64,000 bases of DNA from Halichondria panicea (taxonomy: Eukaryota > Porifera > Demospongiae > Suberitida > Halichondriidae). Every line of letters starts with the position of its first letter. The stretch's first letter is position 1. The translations under genes were made by a program, and so were the position numbers. The stretch lies in assembly GCF_963675165.1 (NCBI RefSeq), contig NC_087389.1, positions 344,001 to 408,000 on the forward strand, written 5' to 3'. Of the stretch, positions 36,189-46,600 are shown one piece after another. Below the pieces are notes generated by a model that ran no database searches, was not told where the DNA came from, and saw only the letters and a program-made list of their open reading frames with translations.

Positions 36189-39100
36189 CACACACACACA
36201 CACACAGATAGTGGTAATGGCTTGTCGAGAAATAGAGAATGCGAAGCCCAAGTGCGAGTGCTACTGGCCAGACAAGAATTCCACTAGAGACTTTGCTGGC
36301 ATTTCTGTCACTACTGTAAGCTCATCATGCAATCTCTATAGGGGAAGACTTTACACATCGTACTTGTGTTTTAATGTTAATTTCCTACTTGTTTCCTTAA
36401 TGCCCACTTAGTCACTGATCCATTATCATATTATAGTTGTGTATAGGAGATAAATTATTGCTGTTGTTTGCTGTTGACCCCCCTCCCCTCCACACACAGA
36501 TTGCCGAGGAGAACAAATCCAATGATTTCGTAGTGAGGGACTTCCTTGTCAAGTGCGGAGGGGTGAGTCTGTAGCAGCTGGTGGCAGGAATCGTTAGTGG
36601 AACTACAGCGTGTGCAAAACCATAACAACAGCTAGTAGACATGCTCTGTGATTGTATACAATATACTGACCACTCCCCCACCCCCTCAGGAGGAGCAGAG
36701 TATACGTCAGTACCACTACACAGCATGGCCGGATCACGGGAAACCCTCCTCCTCTGAGCCTGTCATCAAGATGCTCGAGATGGTTCATGATCATCGCCGT
36801 ACCAACGACATACCACTGCTCTTCCACTGCAGGTCAGACAGGCCACCAATGTGTAGTTAGTACAGTACTTACCACTGTACACACATGAGCAGGATGTGGC
36901 AGCTGGTTTAGAGTTACTCATAGCTGTGCTAGTTAAGGTGTAAGGTCATATATTATGTCATATATAGTTTCTGTTTCACTCTACCATCATTCTGTCTATG
37001 TTGTGTCACTATATCAGTATTATTCATACCCCCTGCAGTGCTGGGTGTGGTCGAACAGGAACAATGATAGCCATAGACATAGCCAGGACCATGTTCATTG
37101 GCAAGGTAACACTAGAGCCACTTGAAATTTGTCCTGTTGGTAATATTGTTGACTCAAGACTTCTCTGCCTTACCTCCCCCAGTCCTTGTCGGAGAGCTTC
37201 AGTATCCACAATCTGGTGGAGAGGATGCGCACTCAGCGACCCTCCATGGTCCAAGCCAAGGATCAGTATCATTTCGTTCACGATGTAGTGGCCGAGTTAG
37301 CGAGGAGAGCTCTCGGCTTCAACCCAACACTTCCGGCCAAGCCACAGCCTTCAAACATGGTGAATAATGTATCAAATCTTGATTGTGATTGAACTTGATT
37401 GAACTAGAGCTGCTATTGCATACAGACATCATTTGCTACTTGTTCTGTTGCTGTTGTTTACCACATTCTCATGTCTCCAGGTAGTCAGTGAGACCTCTGA
37501 CGGAGTATACGAGAATGCCTCCTCGTACAACTCCCTCCCCTCGTCCACGTCCCCAGAAACCCCCTCCAGTGAACCAGAGGACTCTACAAAGGCCGATACC
37601 CCCACCCCCCACAAACTGGGCGTTTCCCCAGCACCGTCACCACACACCCGGAGACCAGTTGCCAGACAGAGGAGCAATCCGATCAAATCATCAAAAGATC
37701 CACATGATCCGAAATATGAGAATGTGCCGTCAGCATCGGAGCCACCTGTACCACCGATCAAACCATCGTCAATTGCACCTGTACCCAGCCCAAAGCCAAG
37801 AACTAGAGGATTGAAATCAAAGGACCCCCCTCCGGCAAGAAGCCCCAAACCAGTGAGAGCAGAACACTCACCACCTGCTAAGAAACAACCACCACCACCA
37901 CCGCCTCATAAACCACAGAAATCACCCCCCACTCCACCTCGAACATCGACTCCTGTCAAGCCGAAGGAGGAAATTCGTCCCTTGTCCTCTCACGGTAACG
38001 ATGGTGCCTACAGTGTCGTGGATATGTCTCAGATCACTGACACAGGGCCAAGCATTGAGGTGGTTAACGAGAGAAATGGGCGAAGGACCCCACTGGCCAC
38101 GATTGAAGATCAAATGGAAAAGACGGGGCAAATGGACGTGAGCAAGTCGAGCAGCATCATGGACACGGTGAGTGAACTGGAATTTCTTGTTTGTGGGCTA
38201 GCTGAAGCTACAGTGTTTTTTACAATTCTGTCTGCGTGTCATTTGCTTCATATGCAAATATTATTCTCAACTGTACTCGCTGTCTTTCATATCTACCCCC
38301 CCCCCCACACACACACGCACACACTGTTTAGCTGCTCTCTCTGGTGGGTGATGAAGTCATTACTGAGGTAGAGGTCCGAGAACAAGAAGATACTCCGCCA
38401 AGCCCCCCTCCCGTCATTGGTCGACGGACCATGAGCATGATGAGTGATGCAGAGCCTCCTCCGGATATTCCCGTACGAACTGAGGCCAGTTACCAACTTG
38501 TTGTGGGGGCAATACCAGAGTTGGCTGAGGGCTACGACACAATCGGAGCCCATGATGATGATGGGTTTGGGGGTAACATGGATTATGAGCTTGTCCCAGC
38601 ACCTACTAAAGTTGTCAAAGATGTACCAGTGTCTGTGTACGAGGCTCCCACTCCATGTAAGCTATTCACACAATATATAGTACAGACGTTTCACTACACT
38701 CCCTCTTGTAGTATCCAAGAGGGTGAGTAACTCCCCACCCCCCTTGCCGGCTGACAGACCACGCAAGTCCCCCTCCATGGAGCTACTGGGTGTGTCTAAC
38801 TCAACGACCCTCCCCTCCGCTGGACCCAAGTCTCCTCGGGGTACTTCAACACGCAGCAAACTCGGCAAATTGTTCAAGAGTACACTTATTAGGGTGAGTA
38901 CCACCATACCATTTATGTTAATGTTTGGTCTCTCCCAATATTATACATACACAACCTTATTACTTTGCATAAAGTCCTTTCATTAGAAGGGTGTGTAAGT
39001 ATGTGTAGTCTAGTCTACATTGCATCGTCAGTAAGCACGGTTTTCAGTTGAATATTAGTTAGAGATGTTCAAACGCTATCGTGTCCCAAAGCATCTCCAC

Positions 39101-39699
39101 ATTATCTCACAGACTGAAAAGAAGAAAGTGTCTACCACTGACATCACTGGTCCAGTGGGAGCAGTGGGGGCAGTCAAGACATCTGGATTGGGTCAGTCAA
39201 ACATTTCAGCTAGGCAGTTGTTAGTTAATATTTTGTACTGTGCATAATTATTGTACATGTTGTTATGCCTCGGGGCGTATACTGTATAGCTGGCTGTGTG
39301 TCTATTTACAGACAGCTGTAAAATCTTAGTCATGTACATTCTCTCATTGCAATCCCACTGTGATTCATGTGCCTCCCTCCCTCTCTCCCTACAGCTCGCT
39401 CCCCCAGTGACCACGGGTCCAGTAGCTCCTCATCACGCCCCTCACCCTCTCACTCCACCTCCTCCTTCTTAGCCAACGCCAGATACAACTTCCCAGGAGA
39501 GCTAGGTGCGTCACATGACATGTACATGTAGTTATACCTATCAACATTGTAGCCTAATTATGACTTGGTTAATTCATCCTATAAAGTATTTCCTTTCTTC
39601 CCTCTCTTAGGTTATGGCATTCGCATCTGTAAGCCAGCTGGCCCTAGGCAAGAACCCAATGGTTGGAAAGTTCGAACACTAACAAACAGTGTAGCATAG
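34475..39699 (+). CDS. PTPN12: PTP-PEST family protein tyrosine phosphatase (PTPN12/18/22-like)
   Basis: Cytosolic tyrosine phosphatase acting on adhesion and cytoskeletal signalling proteins. Fifteen exons, 2,394 nt, 797 aa, phases consistent. Catalytic domain about residues 25-305: KKKNRFKDILPFEYTRVSL, GSDYINANYITG, AAQGPLPNTVCDFWRML, VMACREIENAKPKCECYWP; WPD loop YHYTAWPDHGKP; P-loop HCSAGCGRTG with catalytic Cys and Arg (split between exons 36690-36832 and 37039-37105); Q-loop TQRPSMVQAKDQYHF. The CSAGCGRTG P-loop and MRTQRxSxVQ are typical of the PEST group. The C-terminal 490 residues are Pro/Ser-rich with many PxxP stretches, KKQPPPPPPHKPQ-type SH3 ligands, YxNV/YEN motifs, and NSPPPLPADRPRKSPS resembling the C-terminal homology motif. 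Two overlapping AATAAA at 39988-39997. Exact orthology within the trio is uncertain. Confidence 0.94.
36088..36206. repeat. (CA)n microsatellite with CCC interruptions at a 3' splice site
   Basis: Three blocks of (AC)n separated by 'accccac', running straight into the acceptor cacacag of the phosphatase exon at 36208. CA-rich tracts upstream of acceptors can bind hnRNP L, so variation here may influence splicing. Confidence 0.9.
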
Positions 39700-40019
39700 C
39701 AACACAACTCTTGCACAGAATTACGATAGATAATTATAGTCGTTTGTTATGTTCTGTGTTCTGTGACAGTTTTAGATTGTGTGTACTTTTACACTTCTTT
39801 GTACGGATTTTCTGACTTTATGTACAGTATGTAGCAGAGTGTTTATTACATCATGTCAGTTCAATTACAATAGAAAATATTTATTATCAGTACAATTGTA
39901 CATGAAGGTGAAGTGACAAAGTCATCATGAGTACACTGACACAGTGCGCTTGAGGTGTACTCAATCATGTGAGACTTCTTACACAGAAATAAATAAACTT
40001 ATAGACCTTGTGAACATTG

Positions 40020-40094
40020 AGAGTGTACAATAACAGCTTCCAGCACACACCCACTGAAACAGCTTGAGGTGTGAGCTATCATGAATTGTACTCT
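40020..40094 (-). promoter_or_regulatory. Candidate SECIS element in the 3' UTR of the 72-aa gene
   Basis: Read on the minus strand. Basal helix: AGAGTACAAT (40094-40085) pairs with ATTGTACACTCT (40031-40020) with a two-base bulge. Quartet: ATGA at 40082-40079 faces GGAA at 40041-40038, supplying the tandem GA pairs. Upper helix: AGC-U-CACACC (40077-40068) pairs with GGUGUG-U-GCU (40051-40042), one U/U mismatch. Apical part: unpaired AA at 40065-40064 followed by a CUG/CAG mini-stem, as in form 2 SECIS elements. The spacer from ATGA to AA is 13 nt. It begins 68 nt downstream of the gene's stop. Folded by hand only. Confidence 0.75.
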
Positions 40095-40161
40095 ATGTTG
40101 AGTTAAAATATATTATATGGTATGAGTGTTTCTGGGCCAACACACAGCTGACCCTCTAGCG

Positions 40162-40483
40162 TCATCCATACGAGTCACGCTGTTGGAGCGCCTCATACGC
40201 CCTGTCCTCTTGCTCCCTCCGCTTTCGTTCATCCTTTGTTTCCTCGTACCCTCCGGCGTCAATCCCATTGGTCGTCTTCATAGCCTCGTCGTCACCCTCC
40301 CCCTTGCCAGTGCACTTGTAGAAACACTTGGCAATTTGTTTGCCCACGTACTCGCAGGCTGGAGGTGAAATATTGATAGGAAAATTAATGCAAATGTTTA
40401 TAATTATAGCTTGTTGTATATAGATTATCAGCCAAACAAAAATTAATACTAGAACACTCACCTCCAATTATTACTCAGCACAT
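40162..40483 (-). CDS. Candidate small selenoprotein, starts Met-Cys-Sec (TGA at 40477-40475)
   Basis: Two exons, 40462-40483 and 40162-40358 (donor GGAG|gtgagt, acceptor cacctccag), 72 codons if the in-frame TGA at codon 3 is read as selenocysteine. The product runs M-C-U-VIIGACEYVGKQIAKCFYKC, then TGKGEGDDEAMKTTNGIDAG, and a charged tail with KDERKRREQEDRAYEALQ ending DSYG. With TGA as stop there is no alternative ATG in exon 1 between the TGA and the donor, and an upstream in-frame TGA closes the frame 5'. The Cys-Sec pair plus CEY and CFYKC could be a redox site or, for the cysteines, palmitoylation. A SECIS-like hairpin follows in the 3' UTR. I do not recognise the family. Alternative: a different unseen first exon. 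Confidence 0.7.
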
Positions 40484-40662
40484 CTTATATGAGTCTAAGA
40501 ACGGAGTTAATAGTCAGCAATAATAGCAGAGAAGAGAGTAGAAATAGTTAATTGGCCTTACGTACTTGTGTGATCACTATCTGGTACTGAATCATCATGT
40601 GATTGTAAACAAACATTGATATCTGCGCATGACAATTAATATAATTTATGTTGACGTTGTGG

Positions 40663-40735
40663 GTTCGGGTGGCCCAGCGGTTAAAGCGTTGAGGTTAAGA
40701 TCGAAGGTTGCGAGTTCGAATCCGATCAACAGCAG
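40663..40735 (+). repeat. tRNA-derived sequence (SINE head or tRNA pseudogene)
   Basis: A perfect RNA polymerase III A box (TGGCCCAGCGG, 40670-40680) and B box (AGTTCGAATCC, 40713-40723) at class II tRNA spacing. However the acceptor stem (GTTCGGG against the sequence after the T arm) and the T stem (GCGAG against CCGAT) do not pair, and the anticodon stem is poor. This favours a tRNA-derived SINE or pseudogene over a working tRNA-Leu/Ser. Confidence 0.6.
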
Positions 40736-40921
40736 AGTTTTCGGTTTACGATATCATCACACTCAAACAATTATTACAAGCGTCACTAACTACTAAAAGT
40801 AAGCCTTACTTTGTAAGGTAAAGGTAAGTAAGGTTTGATAGAAGAAGGTAATGACACGCAGCAATTAATCGTAAATCGCAAATTAATCGTAAATTGGAAT
40901 AATGAAAAAAGAAGTATTCGT
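40736..40921. other. Intergenic stretch between tRNA-like element and PQBP1, nothing recognised
   Basis: Low-complexity words only (taaggtaaaggtaagtaagg; two copies of aattaatcgtaaat). It may be the body of the same tRNA-derived element, since it directly follows the polymerase III boxes. Confidence 0.4.
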
Positions 40922-42547
40922 TCAATTTTGTGCTTTTTGATTAGCTCTTAAAATGTCTCCAGGACTAGGATAGGGTCTCTGTTGATACAGCGGCCCACTT
41001 GCAGTGCTGTCAACTCCTGTTTTTGCATCACCAGATACCTCTAGCCCAGACTTCCACGATCCTCTGTGTGTATGGGGGTAGCCATGATTATTAAATAGTA
41101 CTATCAAATAGGAGCTAAAAATCACAATAGCAGAAGTAAATAATAGTTAGACACTGTTTTGGAGGTGTCTATGGGATTTAGAAGTCCAAAGGCACTGATT
41201 TAGTATCCCGAGCGTAGCGAGGGTACTAAAGTGGCTGAAGGCTTCTAAATCACATGGACACCGACAAAACAGTGTCTAACTCATTTAGATACTAGTGTGG
41301 ATGCACAAACTGCTTGACTACAATACAATTACTTGACAACGGAATACTAGGTATACTAAGTAAATTTGCAGGTATACTAAGTCCCATAGTATACCTGCTC
41401 TGAGGCACTTTCCCCATGTACTTCCCATGTAGATCTTATCAACTAGTGTCTAATGTTCGTTAGAACGCACTAACATTACCTGGTACAAGTCATATATCTC
41501 AGTTACAGCTTTTTATAATTATAGGCTGTTTAATTAAAATAATAAATAGCTCAGCTTTAATTAAAGATTAATGTAACTATTTTCTAGCATATACTCACCT
41601 TGGTATTTCTGAGTACGATGCAGGGTCCATTGGGTCGAGATCCCCATCATCATTATCACGACCTTTGTACCCTAAATATGCAGCATTCATATCACTCAAT
41701 CACATCACAAAACACACTCACTTTTACTCCTCTCGGGCTTGCTATACGGTGCTGGCCTCTTCTTGTCTTTTGCTGCCTTTGCGATCAAGTTATCTTCCAG
41801 TGGTGACTGGATCTCCTCAACAGGCTAAGGGTGTGGGAGGAAGTTAATATATTGGTAATCAAACATACGTAACAATATTCGCTCACTGGAGGTCTTTCGT
41901 TGTTTTCTGGGCTCTCATTATTTTCAGGTGCATTCAGAAATTGTGCTGCATAACAAAGTTCACAGTACAAAGGTCACAGTACACATCTACTCCAATGGTA
42001 CAATTACAATGTGATGACAACTTACTTCCATTGGGTGGATACCATGTTACTTCATTCGACTTGGTGTTCCAAAAATAGCTATGTATAATCCCTATAAATA
42101 CAAAACACAGCTATAATACATTTTTACCTTTTGTCATCTTTTACTTTCTTCCAGTTGGCGGGTAAGATGATGTTCACTCTTGCAGAGCTCAACTGTGTAA
42201 ACTTAATCACATGATACACGCACGCGCACACACATGTGAGATACAAACCTCAATGCCGTGTTTGTCCACACAGAATTGTGAGCATTGATGGTACAGATTG
42301 TCTTGATTGGGGCATACGGGTTTGGACGGCTGCTTGTTCTCATCAGTAGGCTCTGCTGATGCTGCATGAGATCATAATTATTCTGACGGTATGTACAATG
42401 TATCACACCACTGCACTGTACTACAAAATGATGTGCATCTATTCAGTATGGAAACACTGAGCTCACAAGGTAATACTCACGGGCACTGGGTCCTTTGATC
42501 AGCCCTTTCTTTGCTAGTCTAGCCTGAAGGGCGGCTGTGAGAGGCAT
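40922..42547 (-). CDS. PQBP1: Polyglutamine-binding protein 1 (WW-domain splicing factor)
   Basis: Nuclear protein linking transcription and pre-mRNA splicing; its C-terminus binds the U5 snRNP 15-kDa protein. Eight exons: 42481-42547, 42249-42361, 42128-42192, 42026-42078, 41887-41945, 41722-41824, 41599-41671, 40922-41063; 224 aa, phases consistent. The N-terminus [19 protein letters not shown] matches the family. The WW domain is [20 protein letters not shown] followed by TWYPPN. A basic mid-region ([15 protein letters not shown]) stands in for the polar repeat of vertebrates and is much shorter. The conserved C-terminal block [20 protein letters not shown] ... [20 protein letters not shown] is intact, including the YxxxRPYPSPG U5-binding motif. 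Divergent start with the 221-aa gene 150 bp away. Confidence 0.95.
41146..41280. mobile_element. MITE-like element with about 39-bp terminal inverted repeats
   Basis: Begins GTTAGACACTGTTTTGGAGG and ends with the near reverse complement (last bases ...ACAAAACAGTGTCTAAC); about 39 bp of each arm pair with few mismatches. The centre contains a second palindromic part (tatcccgagcg / cgagggtacta). Located in the last PQBP1 intron (41064-41598). Confidence 0.8.
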
Positions 42548-42697
42548 GACTCTTCTTCATGAATTCTGTGAGAGTTGCTAGTTCCAAGAGAAGTGCACCA
42601 CACTGGCCCAAGGCCAAAGGGGAGGGGCTGAGCAGGTGCCTAGCACTTGCAACTCAACTTGCACAGCATTTTCACTAGCACTGTCGCTGTACTGGTG
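42548..42697. promoter_or_regulatory. Divergent promoter, PQBP1 / 221-aa gene
   Basis: 150 bp between opposite start codons. Contains a GC-richer patch (ggcccaaggccaaaggggaggggc, about 42605-42628) that could hold Sp1/KLF-type GC/GT boxes, and no TATA box in a standard place. Confidence 0.45.
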
Positions 42698-43467
42698 ATG
42701 GCGTCCAGGCTTGACGATACAGACTGCCATACTGTACTGTTCATGAAAAGAGGGTCAGAATTTGTTCCCTATCACAGGCCAAAGAAATTTCCACTCTCTC
42801 TAGAAAGGTCTGTTTTAGCATAGAATTTTAGTATCCAATTTCATATGCTCCCTTTCAGGCATAGATTGCTGAAGGAGAATGCCTACAGTTACCGTCAGAG
42901 CAGTTGCGATGTGATAACCCAACGTCTGGAGCCATCTCTGATAGAGCCGTGGCTGGACTATGAGGCAACCCTGTACGACCTCCCCAGACCAGGAAAACCC
43001 TCACAGAGGCAGCCAAGGAGAGAGGACAACAAACCAGGTGGGTACAAACATTTTATTTAATAACAAATGTTCCATTTTTTCCTCTCACAGACATGTCAAT
43101 GGCCTTTCCTGAGGATCTAAATATGTCATTTCACAGTGGGCTACTGGATAGTACTATGGACGTAACAAGAACTGCCGTCATGAATTCACAAGCTGTTGAA
43201 AGAAGTCAAGTGGTTGTCCCAGACCGTGATGACATGAGGGGGGAGTACAGTGAACACACGGAGTCGCTGTATCCAAGTAATGATCCGACAGACAAGAGCA
43301 GTAACCTTGTTGATAGAGGCCATAGCAACCAGATGAGGAGTGATGATGGTTTGCTACCAACACGGGTTGACCCAACAAAACAAGAACTGCCACTTCTATT
43401 CTACCCTCGTACCACCAAACAAACTCATAAATTGCCAAAGTTCTCAAAAAGACGTCGTCATGCATAA
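42698..43467 (+). CDS. Unrecognised 221-aa protein
   Basis: Three exons, 42698-42807, 42859-43037 and 43091-43467; 666 nt with consistent phases. No signal peptide, membrane segment or known enzymatic motif. The first 100 residues look most ordered: FMKRGSEFVPYHRPKKFPLS, KENAYSYRQSSCDVITQRLE, EPWLDYEATLYDLPRPGK. The middle is acidic and Ser-rich; the C-terminus LPLLFYPRTTKQTHKL ends in a basic PKFSKRRRHA that could be a nuclear localisation signal. It pairs head-to-head with PQBP1 and converges on CRAMP1. I cannot name the family; a nuclear role is inferred from the basic tail only. Confidence 0.8.
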
Positions 43468-43656
43468 ATAGTCAATTCTGTGATTAGTTCTATTCATTCA
43501 GTACATTTGCCTCCATGTATAATCGAATCAATTGTATTCTGAGGGTAAATGAGAGAATGATCTGAATGAAATGAAACACGGCAGAGGGATAAATAGAACA
43601 CAAAATAACTCAAAGCCAGGTTAATATGACAAGATGTGAATGTTGGAGAGAGTTCA

Positions 43657-46600
43657 TCAGCTACTAGAGGATTGACCTTCCATGGTGGAGGCTAACTCTT
43701 TGAACTTCTGTATAAAGTCCACACTGGTCTCCTCCAGGAACGATCTGCAAGCTGGCTCCACCTGTGTGCAGGGGCAAGCAAGTAAACAATTAACAAAAAT
43801 GCTATAATTATGACACTGAGCTACCTACTAAACACAGTACATTAATTAATTCTTAATGTACTCCTGATACTACACAAAACTTTATATGTGTTGTAAGTCT
43901 TTCAACTGGAATGATTGCCTGCTCATGCAATACCTAGGTGAAGCTAAGAGTCACTGGGAGGGTACCAGTAGAAGAACTAGACTAAGCAACTCACAGGGGC
44001 ATTGTAGGGAGGTGTCCTCCTCCTCTCTGACTGACAGTTCACATAATCCAATAGATTGCCAATTGATGACTGACTGTCCTACAACGCACAACACAATCAA
44101 GTATTAATTAGAGAAATGCTATTAATAATTACTAATCAAGACACGAACTCTACACAGAATTGAAAAATCACTCACTTCTCCTTTGTCCATATTCTTTGAT
44201 TTTTCCGGGGTCATCACGTCCTTGAGTTGAGTGAACATATCAGTGAAGTCAATGTGCTCAAACACGTCTCCATTGTCAGCCACCTGCTTGAAATTTGAAT
44301 CAGTGAGTGTACCCAGAATGTCTGTGAAGGAGGTGCTGGACATATCGTTGAGGAACGGCAGCTGGCTGTCCTCTGGGGAGGAGTTGGGCACCACGTCTCT
44401 AGTACCTGGTGAATAAAATACCAAATTAAAACTTACTACACGTACATGTATATACAACGAAACACATGGGCCATTAAAATTGTAGTAAAACCCAGTAAAA
44501 TGTTCAAACTACACACATGTATAAGCTGGTAATAAATGTGTACATGCATCACATGCAGTCATGTGATGTAGTGGGAGCTGGTTACAGTTTTTAATACACT
44601 CATAGAGTCAACAAAGTAGCACTAAAACACATTCCAACACACACCAGCCTGGTCATCTTTATGCTCTGTGCCATCTCCTTCATTATCCCCAGGGTGCTCA
44701 TTAGGTGGTGACTCCTGGCTGGGACCAGCTGATGTGAGGAAAGAGTTGCCCAGTGCTTTAGCAAAGGTTGGCAGGACATCAGCTGTTTCCTCGGAGAGCT
44801 TCTGAATAGACTCACTAGGTTTGACTGAGCTGAGACCTTGGAGCAGCTTATTGACTGTGTCTGATGAAGTATAGAACATGTTTGAAACGCCAGTTGATTT
44901 GTCACCGCCCTCCGTTAGGAAGTTATCCAGTACAGAGGTGTGTAGGTCTCTCTCATCCATCTCTTTGTTCTGATGGCTACTGCTGCTGGCTTGAGTGGTT
45001 ATCGCTGGCTGTTTAGCTGTAGTAGTTTGAGATGTTGGTAGTTGATGGTTTGATGCTTGTTGTGCAAGCTGCACCCTCTGCTGCTGTAGCATGTAAGACT
45101 GGAGAAGTTGCAACATGATCTGTTGGTTTTGAATGAGCGTGGCTGTTGTTTTCCTGGGGGAGGAGTGTTGTGTTGCTATGGTGAGTGGAGACGTGAGGGG
45201 GGAGGAGGTCACTGGAGTGGACACCTGCACACACACAAACACAATATAATTGTACGTAGCAGTACCATAATTATAAGTAGAAGAAAAACAACTGTGTATC
45301 ACATGATCACATATAGAGGCTTTAAAGAATGTTAGTACGTACAAAAAGATGTTCTGACCTGTGTTGACGTGGTTGCAGGGGAAGTAGTGGATGGTCCATT
45401 CAGAGACTTCCCATTTCGCAGGAAGGGGAGTGGTCTCGGTACAAGCTGGTGCTGCAGATATCATAATTTATTGTATACCAACAGACAATACAACTAACAG
45501 TAACCATGGCTACAACACATTCATTTTTGAGCGGCCATACACGGATGCACTCACAGGCTGTCCAGACTTGGTTGCTGATTTCCTAATCCTCTTAGGTTTT
45601 TTAAATGGTTTGAGTGCAGACATTATGGAGACCACTGGCTGTGACTCTCTCCTGTGGGAAATACATGTAGTCAGTGTACACATGCAATAAATACGATAGT
45701 AATAACCTCTTACCCATCTGATTGTGCCGCCTTGGGAACAAGAGGCACGTTGGGTAGCGTGACAAACGGTGATGCTGTGACAGGAGTGGAGGGGGCAACT
45801 CGAGGTTGTATCCTGTGAACACCAGGTGGGAGAGAAGTGGCTGCAATCAGAGGCACAGCTGGAGAGCTCAGAACACACCCACTGGACACGGCATCTCCTG
45901 CAGTATACCGTATAGCAGGTAATTTTTGTTAGTATAAATTTTCGTACAAACTACCCATTAAATATTCGTACAGCTCAGGATAGTGACGTTGCAGTAGAAT
46001 AATATAATTTGTTTTCATAATTATGATGCTCTTCAATACAAAATATACAAAAATTTCCACAATACGAAAATAACTCGCTATACAGTATACCAAACTGGAT
46101 TCATAAGGGAACAGTTTTTACTCTAGCTATAGTACCTGTGGGTGGAGTCAAGCAAGGAGTGGTTGATGGAGAGGGAACAGGTGATGGTTTGGGTAGGAGG
46201 GACTGGAGCTTGAAGTTAGCAAAGGAACCGATAGACTGAGGAGAGGAGAGCTGGACCACCTGAGTTGTGGACGTCTTGTTCCCAACCTTTAAAGTCAACA
46301 CTTTAGGAGACGAAGTACTACAGGATGAAGTGGCTGTGGCTGGAGCTGTGTGAGTGGTGGTGTGAAAACGATGATGAATTGTAAACTCAATCAAACAGAG
46401 CTACTCAACACAGCTTCTTGTTGAAATACATATGTGGTGTTCTAAAATAGATAGCCCCATCAACTACTCACAGTTGGCAGTAGTGTCTGTGGTATCAAAT
46501 GAGAGGTGGACACGCTTGATTACTCGACTGGGCGTGGTCTGCTTGAAAGGAGATTTTGTTTTGAGATGCCGATACTTTGAGAGGGGGGACTTGTGAGGGG

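Noticed and set aside
37429..37848. 139-codon minus-strand open frame (Gly/Ser-rich) opposite the phosphatase tail
   Set aside because: It mirrors the Pro/Ser-rich coding exon on the plus strand, which fits a well-phased gene model; the antisense frame is a shadow.
40663..40735. Functional tRNA-Leu or tRNA-Ser gene
   Set aside because: A and B boxes are perfect, but acceptor and T stems do not pair and the anticodon stem is weak, so a tRNA-derived repeat or pseudogene is more likely.
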